Below the pieces are notes generated by a model. That model worked only from the letters and a program-made list of their open reading frames with translations. It was not told where the DNA came from and searched no databases. A program made the position numbers and the translations under genes. Positions 37,491 through 45,805 of a stretch of DNA of 64,000 nucleotides are shown here, piece by piece. Numbering within the stretch: position 1 is the stretch's first letter; each line of letters begins with the position of its first letter. This DNA is from Collinsella tanakaei (GTDB lineage Bacteria; Actinomycetota; Coriobacteriia; Coriobacteriales; Coriobacteriaceae). Location of the stretch: contig NZ_JACJKB010000004.1 in the NCBI RefSeq assembly GCF_016900375.1, forward strand, positions 1-64,000, written 5' to 3'.

Positions 37491-37681
37491 GCTGGCAATC
37501 CTTCCTCTCAACCAAGCAGCAGCCCAGATGGAAACACGATCTTCCCATCTTAGCAAACGGTTGTCATCGGAATGAAAAGCGAGCCTGTCGGTCGCATATC
37601 CGCTCCGAACGGCGCGTCGGACACGGCGATGCGGCAGCGCGACCAAGGATGGGTTGAAACGAACCCGTCCCCAAACATCCC

Positions 37682-37717
37682 AAAAAAACGCTCCGGCACG
37701 CAAGCGCGCCGGAGCGT
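37682..37717 (-). terminator. terminator of the DUF1846 gene
   Basis: A perfect 10-bp GC-rich stem (37688-37697 with 37708-37717) followed on the minus strand by seven T's. It lies 26 bases past the stop. Confidence 0.9.
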
Positions 37718-37742
37718 CATGTCACCATAGAACAGAGCGCCC

Positions 37743-39224
37743 TTAGCGGTGATACATCCCGGCGCGCTCGTATTTGGGCTCGCAGCACACGTTGATGCCG
37801 AGCTTGCGGTAGAGCTCCTCGTCGGTGGCGGAGATGATCACCGAGAAGAACGCGTCGCAGCCGCGCAGCTTCTTCAGCCCCTCGAGCACGCGCGCGGCCA
37901 CCTCGCTCGTAGCCGAGGTGATGGACAGCGCGATGAGCGTCTCGTCGGAATGCAGACGCGGGTTCACGCTGCCCAGACGGCGGGTCTTGAGGCGCTGGAT
38001 GGGCTCGATGGCGTCATCGGAGATGACCTCGAGCTCCATGTCCACGCCCGTCACGGCCTTGAGGGCGTTCATGAGCAGCGAGCTGGCCGCGCCCAGGCGC
38101 GCGGAAGTCTTGCCCGTCACGACGGAGCCGTCGGGCATCACCATGGCGCCCGCAGGGGAGCCGGTGGTCTGCTCCTTCAGCAACGCAGCGGAGCGGGCGG
38201 GCGAGAAGTCCTTGTCCACCCCCGCCTTCTTCATGATGCTCTTCAGGCGCGCGACCTGCTCGGCGCCGGCGCCGGTGCGCTTAACCTGCTCGGCAGCCGT
38301 GAAGTAGCGGCGAACGATCTCCATCTTGGCCGCCTCGCGGCAGGCCTCGTCGTCCACGATGGCATAGCCCGCCATATTGACGCCCATATCCGTGGGGCTC
38401 TGGTAGGGGCTCTCGCCCATGATCTTCTCCATGAGCGACTTGACCACAGGGAACGCCTCGACGTCACGGTTGTAGTTGACGGTCGTCTTGCCGTAGGCCT
38501 CCAGGTGGAAGGGGTCGATGATGTTGGAGTCGTCCAGATCGACCGTGGCGGCCTCGTAGGCGATGTTCACCGGATGCGAAAGCGGGAGGTTCCAGATGGG
38601 GAACGTCTCGAACTTGGCGTAGCCGGCGTCGACGCCGCGCTTGTGCTCGTGATAGAGCTGCGACAGGCAGGTGGCGAGCTTGCCCGAACCGGGGCCGGGG
38701 GCGGTCACGACCACCAGCGGACGGGAAGTCTCGATGTAGTCGTTCTTGCCATAACCCTCATCGGACACCACGAGGTCGATGTCGTGCGGATAGCCCTCGA
38801 TAGGATAGTGCAGGTAGCACGTGATGCCCAGCGACTCGAGGCGGCGGCGGAACGCATCGGCTGCGCCCTGGCCCGCGTACTGGGTGAGCACCACGGAGCT
38901 CACGAGGAACCCGTAGCTGCGGAAGATATCGGTCAGGCGTAGCACGTCCTCGTCGTAGGTGATGCCGAGGTCGCTGCGGGCACGGTTTTTCTCGATGTCG
39001 CCCGCATTGATGGCGATAACGATCTCGACGTCGTCGGAGAGGCTCTTCAGCATGCGGAACTTGCTGTCGGGCTCGAAGCCGGGAAGCACGCGGCTCGCAT
39101 GGTAGTCGTCGAACAGCTTGCCGCCGAACTCGAGGTAGAGCTTGCCGCCGAACTGGGCGATGCGCTCCTTGATGTGCTCGGCTTGCAGGCTGATGTACTT
39201 ATCGTTATCGAATCCCTTGCGCAT
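37743..39224 (-). CDS. DUF1846 (UPF0371) family protein
   Basis: 493 residues, the normal length for this family. It starts MRKGFDNDKYISLQAEHIKE after GGAGGAG at about 9 bases; the open frame upstream (over 100 codons) has no ribosome site and is rejected. Family features: FGGKLYLEFGGKLFDDYHAS, the P-loop-like VVVTAPGPGSGKLATCLSQL, and the C-terminal VISDDAIEPIQRLKTRRLGS. The crystal structure of a streptococcal member is known and the fold resembles nucleotide-binding enzymes; the substrate is not known. It is a single-gene transcript with a strong terminator. Confidence 0.92.
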   Translation of the reverse strand: MRKGFDNDKYISLQAEHIKERIAQFGGKLYLEFGGKLFDDYHASRVLPGFEPDSKFRMLKSLSDDVEIVIAINAGDIEKNRARSDLGITYDEDVLRLTDIFRSYGFLVSSVVLTQYAGQGAADAFRRRLESLGITCYLHYPIEGYPHDIDLVVSDEGYGKNDYIETSRPLVVVTAPGPGSGKLATCLSQLYHEHKRGVDAGYAKFETFPIWNLPLSHPVNIAYEAATVDLDDSNIIDPFHLEAYGKTTVNYNRDVEAFPVVKSLMEKIMGESPYQSPTDMGVNMAGYAIVDDEACREAAKMEIVRRYFTAAEQVKRTGAGAEQVARLKSIMKKAGVDKDFSPARSAALLKEQTTGSPAGAMVMPDGSVVTGKTSARLGAASSLLMNALKAVTGVDMELEVISDDAIEPIQRLKTRRLGSVNPRLHSDETLIALSITSATSEVAARVLEGLKKLRGCDAFFSVIISATDEELYRKLGINVCCEPKYERAGMYHR

Positions 39225-39692
39225 GGGGCAAAGCTCCTCCCGTGCGGCTCGCGGCCGCAGATCGCCTATCGACCCGACAAGTATAGTCGAGCGCCGCGCC
39301 GCGGGCGGGACGAAGCAGATGGCGCCCATAGGTTTTCCGGCATATCGGCGGAAGACGGCGCCGGGCGCCGGGCGGGTACCCTCCTCACGCCATGGGGCAT
39401 GGGTCGTGCCGCTGAACATGCGCGCTCGCCATGAGGTGCAGGTGGCCTCAAGCCGACAATCAAGGGGACCTTGGCAGAAATTGCAGCCTGAGCATTTTAG
39501 AGACCCCCTGTTCTCCGGCTCAGGGCGCTCTGCGACCACCAAAAGAGGGCATTCCGCGCCCTCTGAGGGCGCATTGCCAGCTCAACAGGGGGTCCATCAA
39601 GTGCTCAGGCTGCAATTTCTGCCACAGCGCGCCTCTACAGCTCCGCAATGCCGCAGAAAGCGCCCGCTCCGGCGTGGTTAGTCCGCTCTCCC
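39225..39692. other. intergenic region holding repeat copy B
   Basis: About 470 bases between the DUF1846 gene and the aminotransferase gene, both on the minus strand. Copy B of the inverted-repeat family fills 39472-39624. The stretch 39225-39471 has no recognisable gene; it should hold the DUF1846 promoter, which I could not pick out. Confidence 0.5.
39472..39624. repeat. dispersed inverted-repeat element, copy B
   Basis: 153 bp. Outer arms (TGGCAGAAATTGCAGCCTGA then GCA) match exactly over 23 bases at both ends; an inner match, GACCCCCTGTT with AACAGGGGGTC, extends them. It lies 68 bases past the aminotransferase stop. Compared with copies C and D, C:G pairs replace T:A pairs in both arms at the same places. 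Confidence 0.92.
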
Positions 39693-40817
39693 CTATCGAT
39701 CGAACTCGTGCAGCGCCTCGCCAAGCAACCTCAGACCCTCACGCAGCACCTCTGGCTGAGCGCAGTAGCCGAGGCGCGCGCCGCAGGGCAGCCCGAAGCG
39801 GCTGCCGGGCACCAGCAGCACACCGCGCTCGTCAAGAAGACGCAGGCAGAAGGCCTCGTCATCCTCGGGGATATCGAAGCGCACATACGACGTCGACACG
39901 CCTCGCGGTTCCACCCAGCTGGCACGCGGCTGATCGGCAATCCATGCGCGAACGATCTCGCGGTTGCCGGTCACGATAGCGCGGTTGCGCGCGAGCACCT
40001 GCTCTCGGTGCGACAGCACATAGGTGGCGAGCAGGTCGTTTATCACGCCTCCCGAGATCATCGTGTAGTCGCGATAGGTTCGGATGGCATCCGACACCTT
40101 CGCATCGGCGATAACCCAACCGATGCGCGCCGCAGGCAGCGAGTAGGTCTTGGACACCGAGTTCGTCACGATCGCACGGTCGTATACATCGACCATCGAG
40201 GTGAAGGAAACTCCGTCCTCGAGCGGCAGGTAGACTTCATCGCTCAACACGTAGGCGCCGACGGATGCCGCGATCTCGGCGATCCGGCGAAGCATCTGCT
40301 CGTCGAGCACGGTGCCCGTGGGGTTCGCGGCGTTGTTGATGCAGATGATCCGCGTGTCGGGCCTCACCATACGCTCCAGCTCGGTGATATCGGGCATCCA
40401 CCCCAGCTCCTCGCGCAGCTCCCAGTGCTCCACTCGGGCCCCGAGCGTGCGCGGAATCTCGTAGAGCGGCGCATACGTGGGCCACTCGGCGATCACGTGG
40501 TCGCCCGGGCGCACGACGGCCATGAGCGCGTTGAGGTTCGCGCCCGTGCAGCCGTTGGTCTGAAGGATGCGACCCGGATCGATCTCGGTCGCGTAAAGCT
40601 TCTGCACCTCGGATTTGAAGGCGGGCGACCCCTCGATCCAGCCGTAGTTCATCTTCTCGGAGGCAAGCTGCTCGCGCAGCGTCGTGCCGCACTTACCGTC
40701 GAGGCCGAGCAGCTCGTCCATGGTCAGGGAGGCGATCGTCGACTGCGCGATATCCCAGATCGCATCGCGCTCGTGGACATTCAGCCACTCCTCGACTCCG
40801 ATGGTTGCGATGTCCAT
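39693..40817 (-). CDS. class I/II PLP-dependent aminotransferase
   Basis: 374 residues, fold type I. The N-terminal arm (EEWLNVHERDAIWDIAQ) is followed by the large PLP domain: TNGCTGANLNALMAV, NNAANPTGTVLDEQML (Asn and Pro holding the cofactor), LSDEVYLPLEDG (Asp to the pyridine nitrogen), and the Schiff-base lysine in VTNSVSKTYSLPAARIGW. The C-terminal arginine binding the substrate carboxylate is in CGARLGYCAQ. Substrate not identifiable. Its position next to the arginine operon hints at an amino acid in that pathway, and capreomycidine-synthase-like enzymes have a similar start, but this is weak. It is apparently monocistronic. Confidence 0.85.
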   Translation of the reverse strand: MDIATIGVEEWLNVHERDAIWDIAQSTIASLTMDELLGLDGKCGTTLREQLASEKMNYGWIEGSPAFKSEVQKLYATEIDPGRILQTNGCTGANLNALMAVVRPGDHVIAEWPTYAPLYEIPRTLGARVEHWELREELGWMPDITELERMVRPDTRIICINNAANPTGTVLDEQMLRRIAEIAASVGAYVLSDEVYLPLEDGVSFTSMVDVYDRAIVTNSVSKTYSLPAARIGWVIADAKVSDAIRTYRDYTMISGGVINDLLATYVLSHREQVLARNRAIVTGNREIVRAWIADQPRASWVEPRGVSTSYVRFDIPEDDEAFCLRLLDERGVLLVPGSRFGLPCGARLGYCAQPEVLREGLRLLGEALHEFDR

Positions 40818-40893
40818 GTCGCCCGTCCTCTCTACGTGCTCGCAAACGCATCCAGCGCCAGCGTATCACCACTGCGGGTTACCCGCCTCCGAC

Positions 40894-40965
40894 CAAAACG
40901 GCCTTTTGGTACCAGATAGTCGGCATCGCTCCCCGCACGGGGCCCAAAACGGCCGCCTGGTACCA
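40894..40965. repeat. two copies of a CAAAACGGCC-N3-TGGTACCA motif
   Basis: Copies at 40894-40914 and 40945-40965, 51 bases apart, with only the three middle bases and flanks different. CAAAACGGCC also occurs at 43915-43924 between arcA and arcB, without TGGTACCA. The palindrome TGGTACCA suggests a protein-binding site. It lies between the aminotransferase gene and the end of the arginine operon. Confidence 0.55.
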
Positions 40966-41028
40966 AACGGCCAGTGCTACGGACACAGCGAAAACCGGCA
41001 TCCGCAGCACCACAGACCGAAACGAAAG

Positions 41029-41060
41029 CGCCCCCCTCCGCGCACGGAACGGAAGGGGGC
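41029..41060 (-). terminator. terminator of the arginine operon
   Basis: A GC-rich stem (41029-41040 with 41050-41060) past the antiporter stop on the minus strand, followed by GCTTTCG. A short second hairpin lies at 41079-41097. The U-run is poor. Confidence 0.5.
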
Positions 41061-41133
41061 AGAAAGGTAGGGTCCTCACCGGCTCGATCGAAGCCGGCTA
41101 GACGTCTGTTGAGGCGCCAAGGATCCTTGAGGT

Positions 41134-42720
41134 CTACAGGATGACCAGCGCGATCGTCACGATGACCGCAGACACGACCGAGAGCACCACGATGAGCTTC
41201 ATGGCGAACTTGAGCCAGGTGGTCCACTCGATACGTGCCAGGGCCAGGCCGCCCATGATGGCGCCGGAGGTCGGGGTGAACAGGTTCACGACACCGATGG
41301 CGCTCGAGAAGATCATGACCATAACCTCAGGCGAGAAGCCGAGCTGTGCGGCCAGCGGGCCCATGATCGGCATGGACACGGTGGCCATACCGGAGGTCGA
41401 CGGGATGAGGAAGGACAGGCCGAAGTAGAGCAGCCAGGCAAGCGGCGCGAACAGGACGCCGGACACGCCGGCCAGGGCGTTGGCGGCCGCGTTCAGCACG
41501 TACTGGTCGAGGCCGGTGGAGGCCATGAGGACGGAGATGCCACGGGAGAGCGCGATGATCAGCACGACGCTCATCATGTCGGCGGCGCCGGCGATGAACG
41601 TGTTGACGATCTGCTTCTCGGACAGGCCGCCCACGATGCCGATGATGATGGCCATCACGAAGAACCACGTGGAGGCCTCATCGAAGTACCACTGACCGAT
41701 GGGCAGGCCGGTGATGAAGGCGGACCAACCTTGAGCGGTCTGGACCTCGCCCTCGGCGACGCCCTCGACGGAACCCTCGACGGTGGTCGCGGTGCCGTTG
41801 GCGTCATCGTATGCGGCAACGAGATCGTCGGTGGTAACAGGGGTCTCGACGACCTCATACTGGGCGCCCGCGTCGAAGAAGTTGGCAACGCCCTCGTTGA
41901 GGTCGGCGATGGGAATGAAGCCGGCGATCATGACGACGAACGTGAAGGCGAAGATACCCAGGCAGGCCTTCTGACGGCCGGTGAGGGTAACCTCCTTGGC
42001 GGCCTCGGCGGCAGCTGCGCCGTGGGCCTCCTCGGCGTTCTTGAGCTCCTGCATCGACAGGATGGTCGAGCCCTTGTCGGCCTTTACCTTCTTGGCGTAG
42101 CCCATCACGAAGACGATGGAGATCGCGGTCGTGACGATCCACAGCACGGCGCCCAGGCCGATGATGATCGTCTGGTTGACCTCGATGCCCACGCCGCGCA
42201 GGGAGTCGACGGCGGCGCCGACGGCAAACGGGTTGACCGTGGAGCCGAGGCAGCCGCAGCCAGCGCCCAGAAGGACGGTGGCGGCGCCGACCATCGGGTC
42301 GAAGCCGGCGGCCATCATGGTGGCGGCGAGCAGCGCATAGAACGGGACGGTCTCCTCGCACATGCCGTACGTGGTTCCGCCGAGGGAGAAGATGATCATC
42401 AGGACGGGGATGATCATGAGCTCGTTGCCCTTGAGCTTTTGGACGAGCGCGGCGATGCCGTTATCCAGCGCGCCGGTCTCGGTCATCATGCCGAGGAAGC
42501 CGCCCAGGATCATAACGAACAGGCAGACGGGCAAAGCGTCGGCGAAGCCCTTGACGGGAGCGGTGAAGAAGTCGCTCGCGTTCGCAGGGGTCACCTGGTC
42601 GGGAGCCATGTTGCCCACGATGACCGTGATGATGGCAACGATAGCCAGCAATAGCAGAAGAATGGTAAATGACGAGAGCATACCGCGCTTTTTCTTGGTG
42701 GTCTCAGCCATTGTGCTCAT
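41134..42720 (-). CDS. YfcC family antiporter of the arginine deiminase operon
   Basis: 528 residues, about twelve membrane helices, of the YfcC/ArsB-NhaD-like (DcuC-related) family that includes arginine/ornithine antiporters in Gram-positive arc operons. Signatures: MMTETGALDNGIAALVQKLKG, SLGGTTYGMCEETVPFYALL (a family hallmark), GAGCGCLGSTVNPFAVG, and PTSGAIMGGLALARIEWTTW near the C-terminus. The cytosolic loop near residues 230-260 is Ala/Glu-rich; a longer acidic loop (about 285-330) is probably outside. As last gene of arcA-arcB-antiporter it should exchange arginine for ornithine. There is no carbamate kinase gene next to it. Confidence 0.85.
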   Translation of the reverse strand: MSTMAETTKKKRGMLSSFTILLLLLAIVAIITVIVGNMAPDQVTPANASDFFTAPVKGFADALPVCLFVMILGGFLGMMTETGALDNGIAALVQKLKGNELMIIPVLMIIFSLGGTTYGMCEETVPFYALLAATMMAAGFDPMVGAATVLLGAGCGCLGSTVNPFAVGAAVDSLRGVGIEVNQTIIIGLGAVLWIVTTAISIVFVMGYAKKVKADKGSTILSMQELKNAEEAHGAAAAEAAKEVTLTGRQKACLGIFAFTFVVMIAGFIPIADLNEGVANFFDAGAQYEVVETPVTTDDLVAAYDDANGTATTVEGSVEGVAEGEVQTAQGWSAFITGLPIGQWYFDEASTWFFVMAIIIGIVGGLSEKQIVNTFIAGAADMMSVVLIIALSRGISVLMASTGLDQYVLNAAANALAGVSGVLFAPLAWLLYFGLSFLIPSTSGMATVSMPIMGPLAAQLGFSPEVMVMIFSSAIGVVNLFTPTSGAIMGGLALARIEWTTWLKFAMKLIVVLSVVSAVIVTIALVIL

Positions 42721-42877
42721 CCCCCTTTCATAAACGAAGATTCAGCTCCGCAAATCCGCCCGCCGTGCCGTGCTCTGTTTTCGGACGGGGATGCGGATGG
42801 CAGCCGAACAGCCCCGGCGAAGCCGGGCGCCACGTGCGCGGCGCCCGCTTCGCTGGGCAGCAAATCGAAGGGAGTCG

Positions 42878-43873
42878 CTACTTCAGGGTCGCGTACATCA
42901 CGGCCTTGATGGTGTGCATGCGGTTCTCGGCCTCGTCGAAGACCTTGGACTGCGGGCTCTCGAAGACCTCGTCCTCGACCTCCATCTCGGTGACACCGAA
43001 CTTAGCGGCGATCTCGGCGCCGGTGGTGGTGTTGGTGTCGTGGAAGCTGGGCAGGCAGTGCAGGAAGATGGCGGACGGATCGGCCATCGCCATGAGCTCC
43101 TTGGTGACGCGGTAGGGCTCGAGCTGCTTGATGCGCTCGGTCCAGACCTCATCGGGCTCGCCCATGGAGACCCACACGTCGGTGTAGATGACGTGGGCAC
43201 CGGTGCAGGCGGCCTTGGCGTCGGTCGTGAGGGTGATGGTGCAGCCGTTCGCCTCGGCGATGGGCTTGCAGGCCTCGATGACGTCATCGGCGGGCATGCA
43301 CTCCTCGGGGCCGCAGGCCACGAAGTTCATGCCGAGCTTGGCGCAGACGACCATGAGGGAGCGGGCCACGTTGTTCTTGGCGTCGCCCATGAAGACGAGG
43401 GTCTTGCCCTTGATATCGTAGTTGAAGTTCTCCTGGACGGTCAGGATGTCGGCGAGCATCTGGGTGGGATGCCACATGTCGGTCAGGCCGTTCCACACGG
43501 GCACGCCGGACTTGGCGGCGAGCTCCTCGACGTCGGACTGGGCGAAGCCGCGGAACTCGATGCCGTCATACATGCGGCCGAGCACGCGGGCGGTGTCCTC
43601 GATGGACTCCTTCTTGCCCATCTGGGAGCTGCCCGGATCGAGGTAGGTCACGCCCATGCCGAGGTCCATGGCGCCGACCTCGAAGGCGCAGCGGGTGCGC
43701 GTGGAGGTCTTCTGGAACAGCAGGACGATGTTCTTGCCCTCGAGGTACCTGTGAGGGGTGCCGGTGCGCTTCAGGTCCTTGAAGTTCTTGGAGAGCTTGA
43801 GCATGTACTCGATCTCCTCGGTGGTGAAATCGAGCAGACGCAGGAAGCTACGGCCGGAGAGGTTAACGCCCAT
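42878..43873 (-). CDS. arcB: catabolic ornithine carbamoyltransferase
   Basis: 331 residues. Splits citrulline with phosphate to ornithine and carbamoyl phosphate in the arginine deiminase pathway. Signatures: [16 protein letters not shown] (STRTR carbamoyl-phosphate loop), [43 protein letters not shown], and [17 protein letters not shown]; the C-terminal region with [16 protein letters not shown] is typical. The length and [16 protein letters not shown] insertion fit catabolic OTCs. Upstream neighbour arcA (105 bases, hairpin between them) and downstream transporter confirm the catabolic role. Confidence 0.95.
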   Translation of the reverse strand: MGVNLSGRSFLRLLDFTTEEIEYMLKLSKNFKDLKRTGTPHRYLEGKNIVLLFQKTSTRTRCAFEVGAMDLGMGVTYLDPGSSQMGKKESIEDTARVLGRMYDGIEFRGFAQSDVEELAAKSGVPVWNGLTDMWHPTQMLADILTVQENFNYDIKGKTLVFMGDAKNNVARSLMVVCAKLGMNFVACGPEECMPADDVIEACKPIAEANGCTITLTTDAKAACTGAHVIYTDVWVSMGEPDEVWTERIKQLEPYRVTKELMAMADPSAIFLHCLPSFHDTNTTTGAEIAAKFGVTEMEVEDEVFESPQSKVFDEAENRMHTIKAVMYATLK

Positions 43874-43937
43874 TGATTGGTTCCTTTCGGTAGAAAAGCT
43901 TTCGATACCGAGACCAAAACGGCCTCAGCGGACAAGT

Positions 43938-43970
43938 ATGACGGCGCGTCGATTTCGGACGCGCCGTCAT
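43938..43970 (-). terminator. hairpin between arcA and arcB
   Basis: A perfect 13-bp stem (43938-43950 with 43958-43970) lies 8 bases past the arcA stop. There is no U-run on the minus strand, so it looks like a partial stop or RNA-processing/stability site that would set arcA above arcB, as seen in other arc operons. Confidence 0.55.
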
Positions 43971-43978
43971 CGCAAGAT

Positions 43979-45220
43979 TTAAAGATCCTCGCGCCAGAAC
44001 GGCATGCTCATGCAGCGCGGGCCGCCACGGCCACGGGAGAGCTCAGCCGAGGGCACGACGAGCAGCTCCAAGCCTTCCTTGTACAGAACGTCGTTGGTGA
44101 CGTTGTTGCGCTGGTAGACGCAGATCTTGCCCGGGGCGACGGCCAAGGTGTTGGAGCCGTCGTTCCACTGCTCGCGGGCAGCCGCGATCGGGTCGCCGCC
44201 GCCGCACGGGATGAGCTTGACGGCGTCGATGCCCAGGGCGCTGGCGAGCACGTGCTCGAGCGTGTCGGTCGTCTCGGTGATGTTGACCTCACCGGAATTC
44301 TTGCCCGGGGTGAGCTTGTAGACCTTCAGCGTGCCCATGATGGCGGGATGGATGGTGAACTTGTCGACATCGATCTGGGTGAACACGGTGTCGAGGTGCA
44401 TGAAGGCACGGGACACGGGGATGTCGAACGCCAGGATGGTGTCGATCTTGGAATCGGAGTTCCAGAACATGTTCTGGGCCATCACGTCGATGGCGGCAGC
44501 CTGGGTGCGCTGCGAGATGCCCACGGCGATGGTGTGCTCGTTGATGTTCAGGACGTCGCCGCCCTCGGTGTGGAAGGTGCTGTCGCGACGGTAGTACAGC
44601 GACACGTCCTTGTAGTCGGGGTGATACTTGAAGATGTACTTGCCGTAGATGGTTTCGCGGTTACGCGTGACGGAGTACATGCGGTTCAGGTTCACGCCCG
44701 TGCCGACGACCGCGAACGGGTCGCGGGTGAAGTACAGGTTGGGCATCGGGTCGACGAGCAGGTCGCTCTCGGACTCGGTGTTTACCAGAGAGTCGAGGGT
44801 AACGGAGCTCACGAGAGGAAGCTCGACCTCGGCCTTGGTGATTCCGGCCATCGTCTTCTTGACGAACTCGAGATTGTCGGTGATGGAGTTCAGCTTCTCG
44901 CGGATGGCGGGCGGGGCGATCCTGCCCTTGATGCCGGCCTCGGCGAGCCACTGATCGAGGAACTCCTCGCGGGCCTCCGGCACGGCGTCGAACGCCTCGG
45001 CTACGAGCTTCTCGAGATACAGGACCTCGACGCCCTGCTCACGCAGGATCTCGGCGAAGCGATCGTGCTCCTGCTGAGCCACCTCGAGGAAGGGAACGTC
45101 GTCGAACAGAAGACGCTCGAGCTCGTCAGGCGGCAGATTGAGGAGCTCCTCGCCCGGGCGATGCAGGCAAACCTTCTTCAGCTGCCCAATCTCGCTCGTG
45201 ACATGCAGTCCTTTCGTCAT
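43979..45220 (-). CDS. arcA: arginine deiminase
   Basis: 413 residues. Hydrolyses arginine to citrulline and ammonia; first step of anaerobic arginine fermentation, which yields ATP and alkali. Guanidino-modifying fold signatures: LHRPGEELLNLPPDEL, LPNLYFTRDPFAVVGTG, EGGDVLNINEHTIAVGISQRT, HLDTVFTQID, and the catalytic cysteine near the C-terminus in RGRGGPRCMSMPF. Asp/His of the triad lie in FTRDP and HLDT. It opens the operon; 585 bases separate it from the divergent ppk. The GTG/ATG region near 45220 has AGGAGG upstream. Confidence 0.97.
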   Translation of the reverse strand: MTKGLHVTSEIGQLKKVCLHRPGEELLNLPPDELERLLFDDVPFLEVAQQEHDRFAEILREQGVEVLYLEKLVAEAFDAVPEAREEFLDQWLAEAGIKGRIAPPAIREKLNSITDNLEFVKKTMAGITKAEVELPLVSSVTLDSLVNTESESDLLVDPMPNLYFTRDPFAVVGTGVNLNRMYSVTRNRETIYGKYIFKYHPDYKDVSLYYRRDSTFHTEGGDVLNINEHTIAVGISQRTQAAAIDVMAQNMFWNSDSKIDTILAFDIPVSRAFMHLDTVFTQIDVDKFTIHPAIMGTLKVYKLTPGKNSGEVNITETTDTLEHVLASALGIDAVKLIPCGGGDPIAAAREQWNDGSNTLAVAPGKICVYQRNNVTNDVLYKEGLELLVVPSAELSRGRGGPRCMSMPFWREDL

Positions 45221-45805
45221 AGCCTCCTACCTTTCTATCGGGGGCCGAACCGGCCCGCCTTTTCTCGGCGCCTCTCGTGCCTTGGCGCCGACCACTGACA
45301 GTCATGTTTTTATCCAATTTCCGACAGACGTTGCACGGCTCCCCCGAGCGGTATCAAAGGGGGCGTAGACGGTATATTTCCAACATATCTGCATGATGTA
45401 CTGTCACGGGATAAAGCAGATTGACACACTGAATGGCCTGTTGACCGTGGTAGTAACCTCTGTAAACTTCCATTCCGGTTACTCTTAGAACTGCATATTT
45501 TCAAGTGAGTTTCGTATATTCCTTAGTAGATTCGCAGGCGATTCCCACAGCCTTGCAACATTCACTAAGTCCAAAGAAATATTCAGGATTATTCTCTGCC
45601 CGACCGTTTACGGACGTTTTGGTACCGCTTGCCCGCGCGAAACGGCGGCGCGGTACTCACGGGACCGCCCACATACCGCCAAACGGGCCATGTAAGCATA
45701 CGGCCAAGCTTTTTCGAATCCGGCCCCGGCGGGGTTCGATTAAGCATATATTGGTGTTTGCGCATGCGTGTCGCGTGCGACCCCGAGAACCCCGAAGGAT
45801 GGAAC
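45221..45805. other. regulatory gap between arcA and ppk
   Basis: 585 bases between divergent genes; AT-richer than the flanks. It must hold the arc promoter. Two AT-rich ArgR-like stretches are possible (45495-45525, 45575-45595) but do not meet the consensus well. A TTGACA at 45421 on the plus strand has no matching -10. TATATT near 45748 could be the ppk -10. No RNA gene was recognised. Confidence 0.4.

Noticed and set aside
35433-37553. A 706-codon plus-strand open frame across the SLH protease
   Set aside because: The minus strand encodes a signal peptide, papain triad and SLH repeats; the plus product shows none of these.
39225-39542. N-terminal extension of the DUF1846 protein to 39542
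   Set aside because: The extra codons run into repeat copy B and lack family sequence, while the ATG at 39222-39224 has GGAGGAG at the right distance.
45421-45446. TTGACA and TTGACC as -35 boxes for ppk1
   Set aside because: No -10 match at 15-19 bases, and they lie about 360 bases before the ppk1 start.
45495-45595. ArgR operators upstream of arcA
   Set aside because: The AT-rich stretches match the ArgR consensus too loosely to claim without a motif score.
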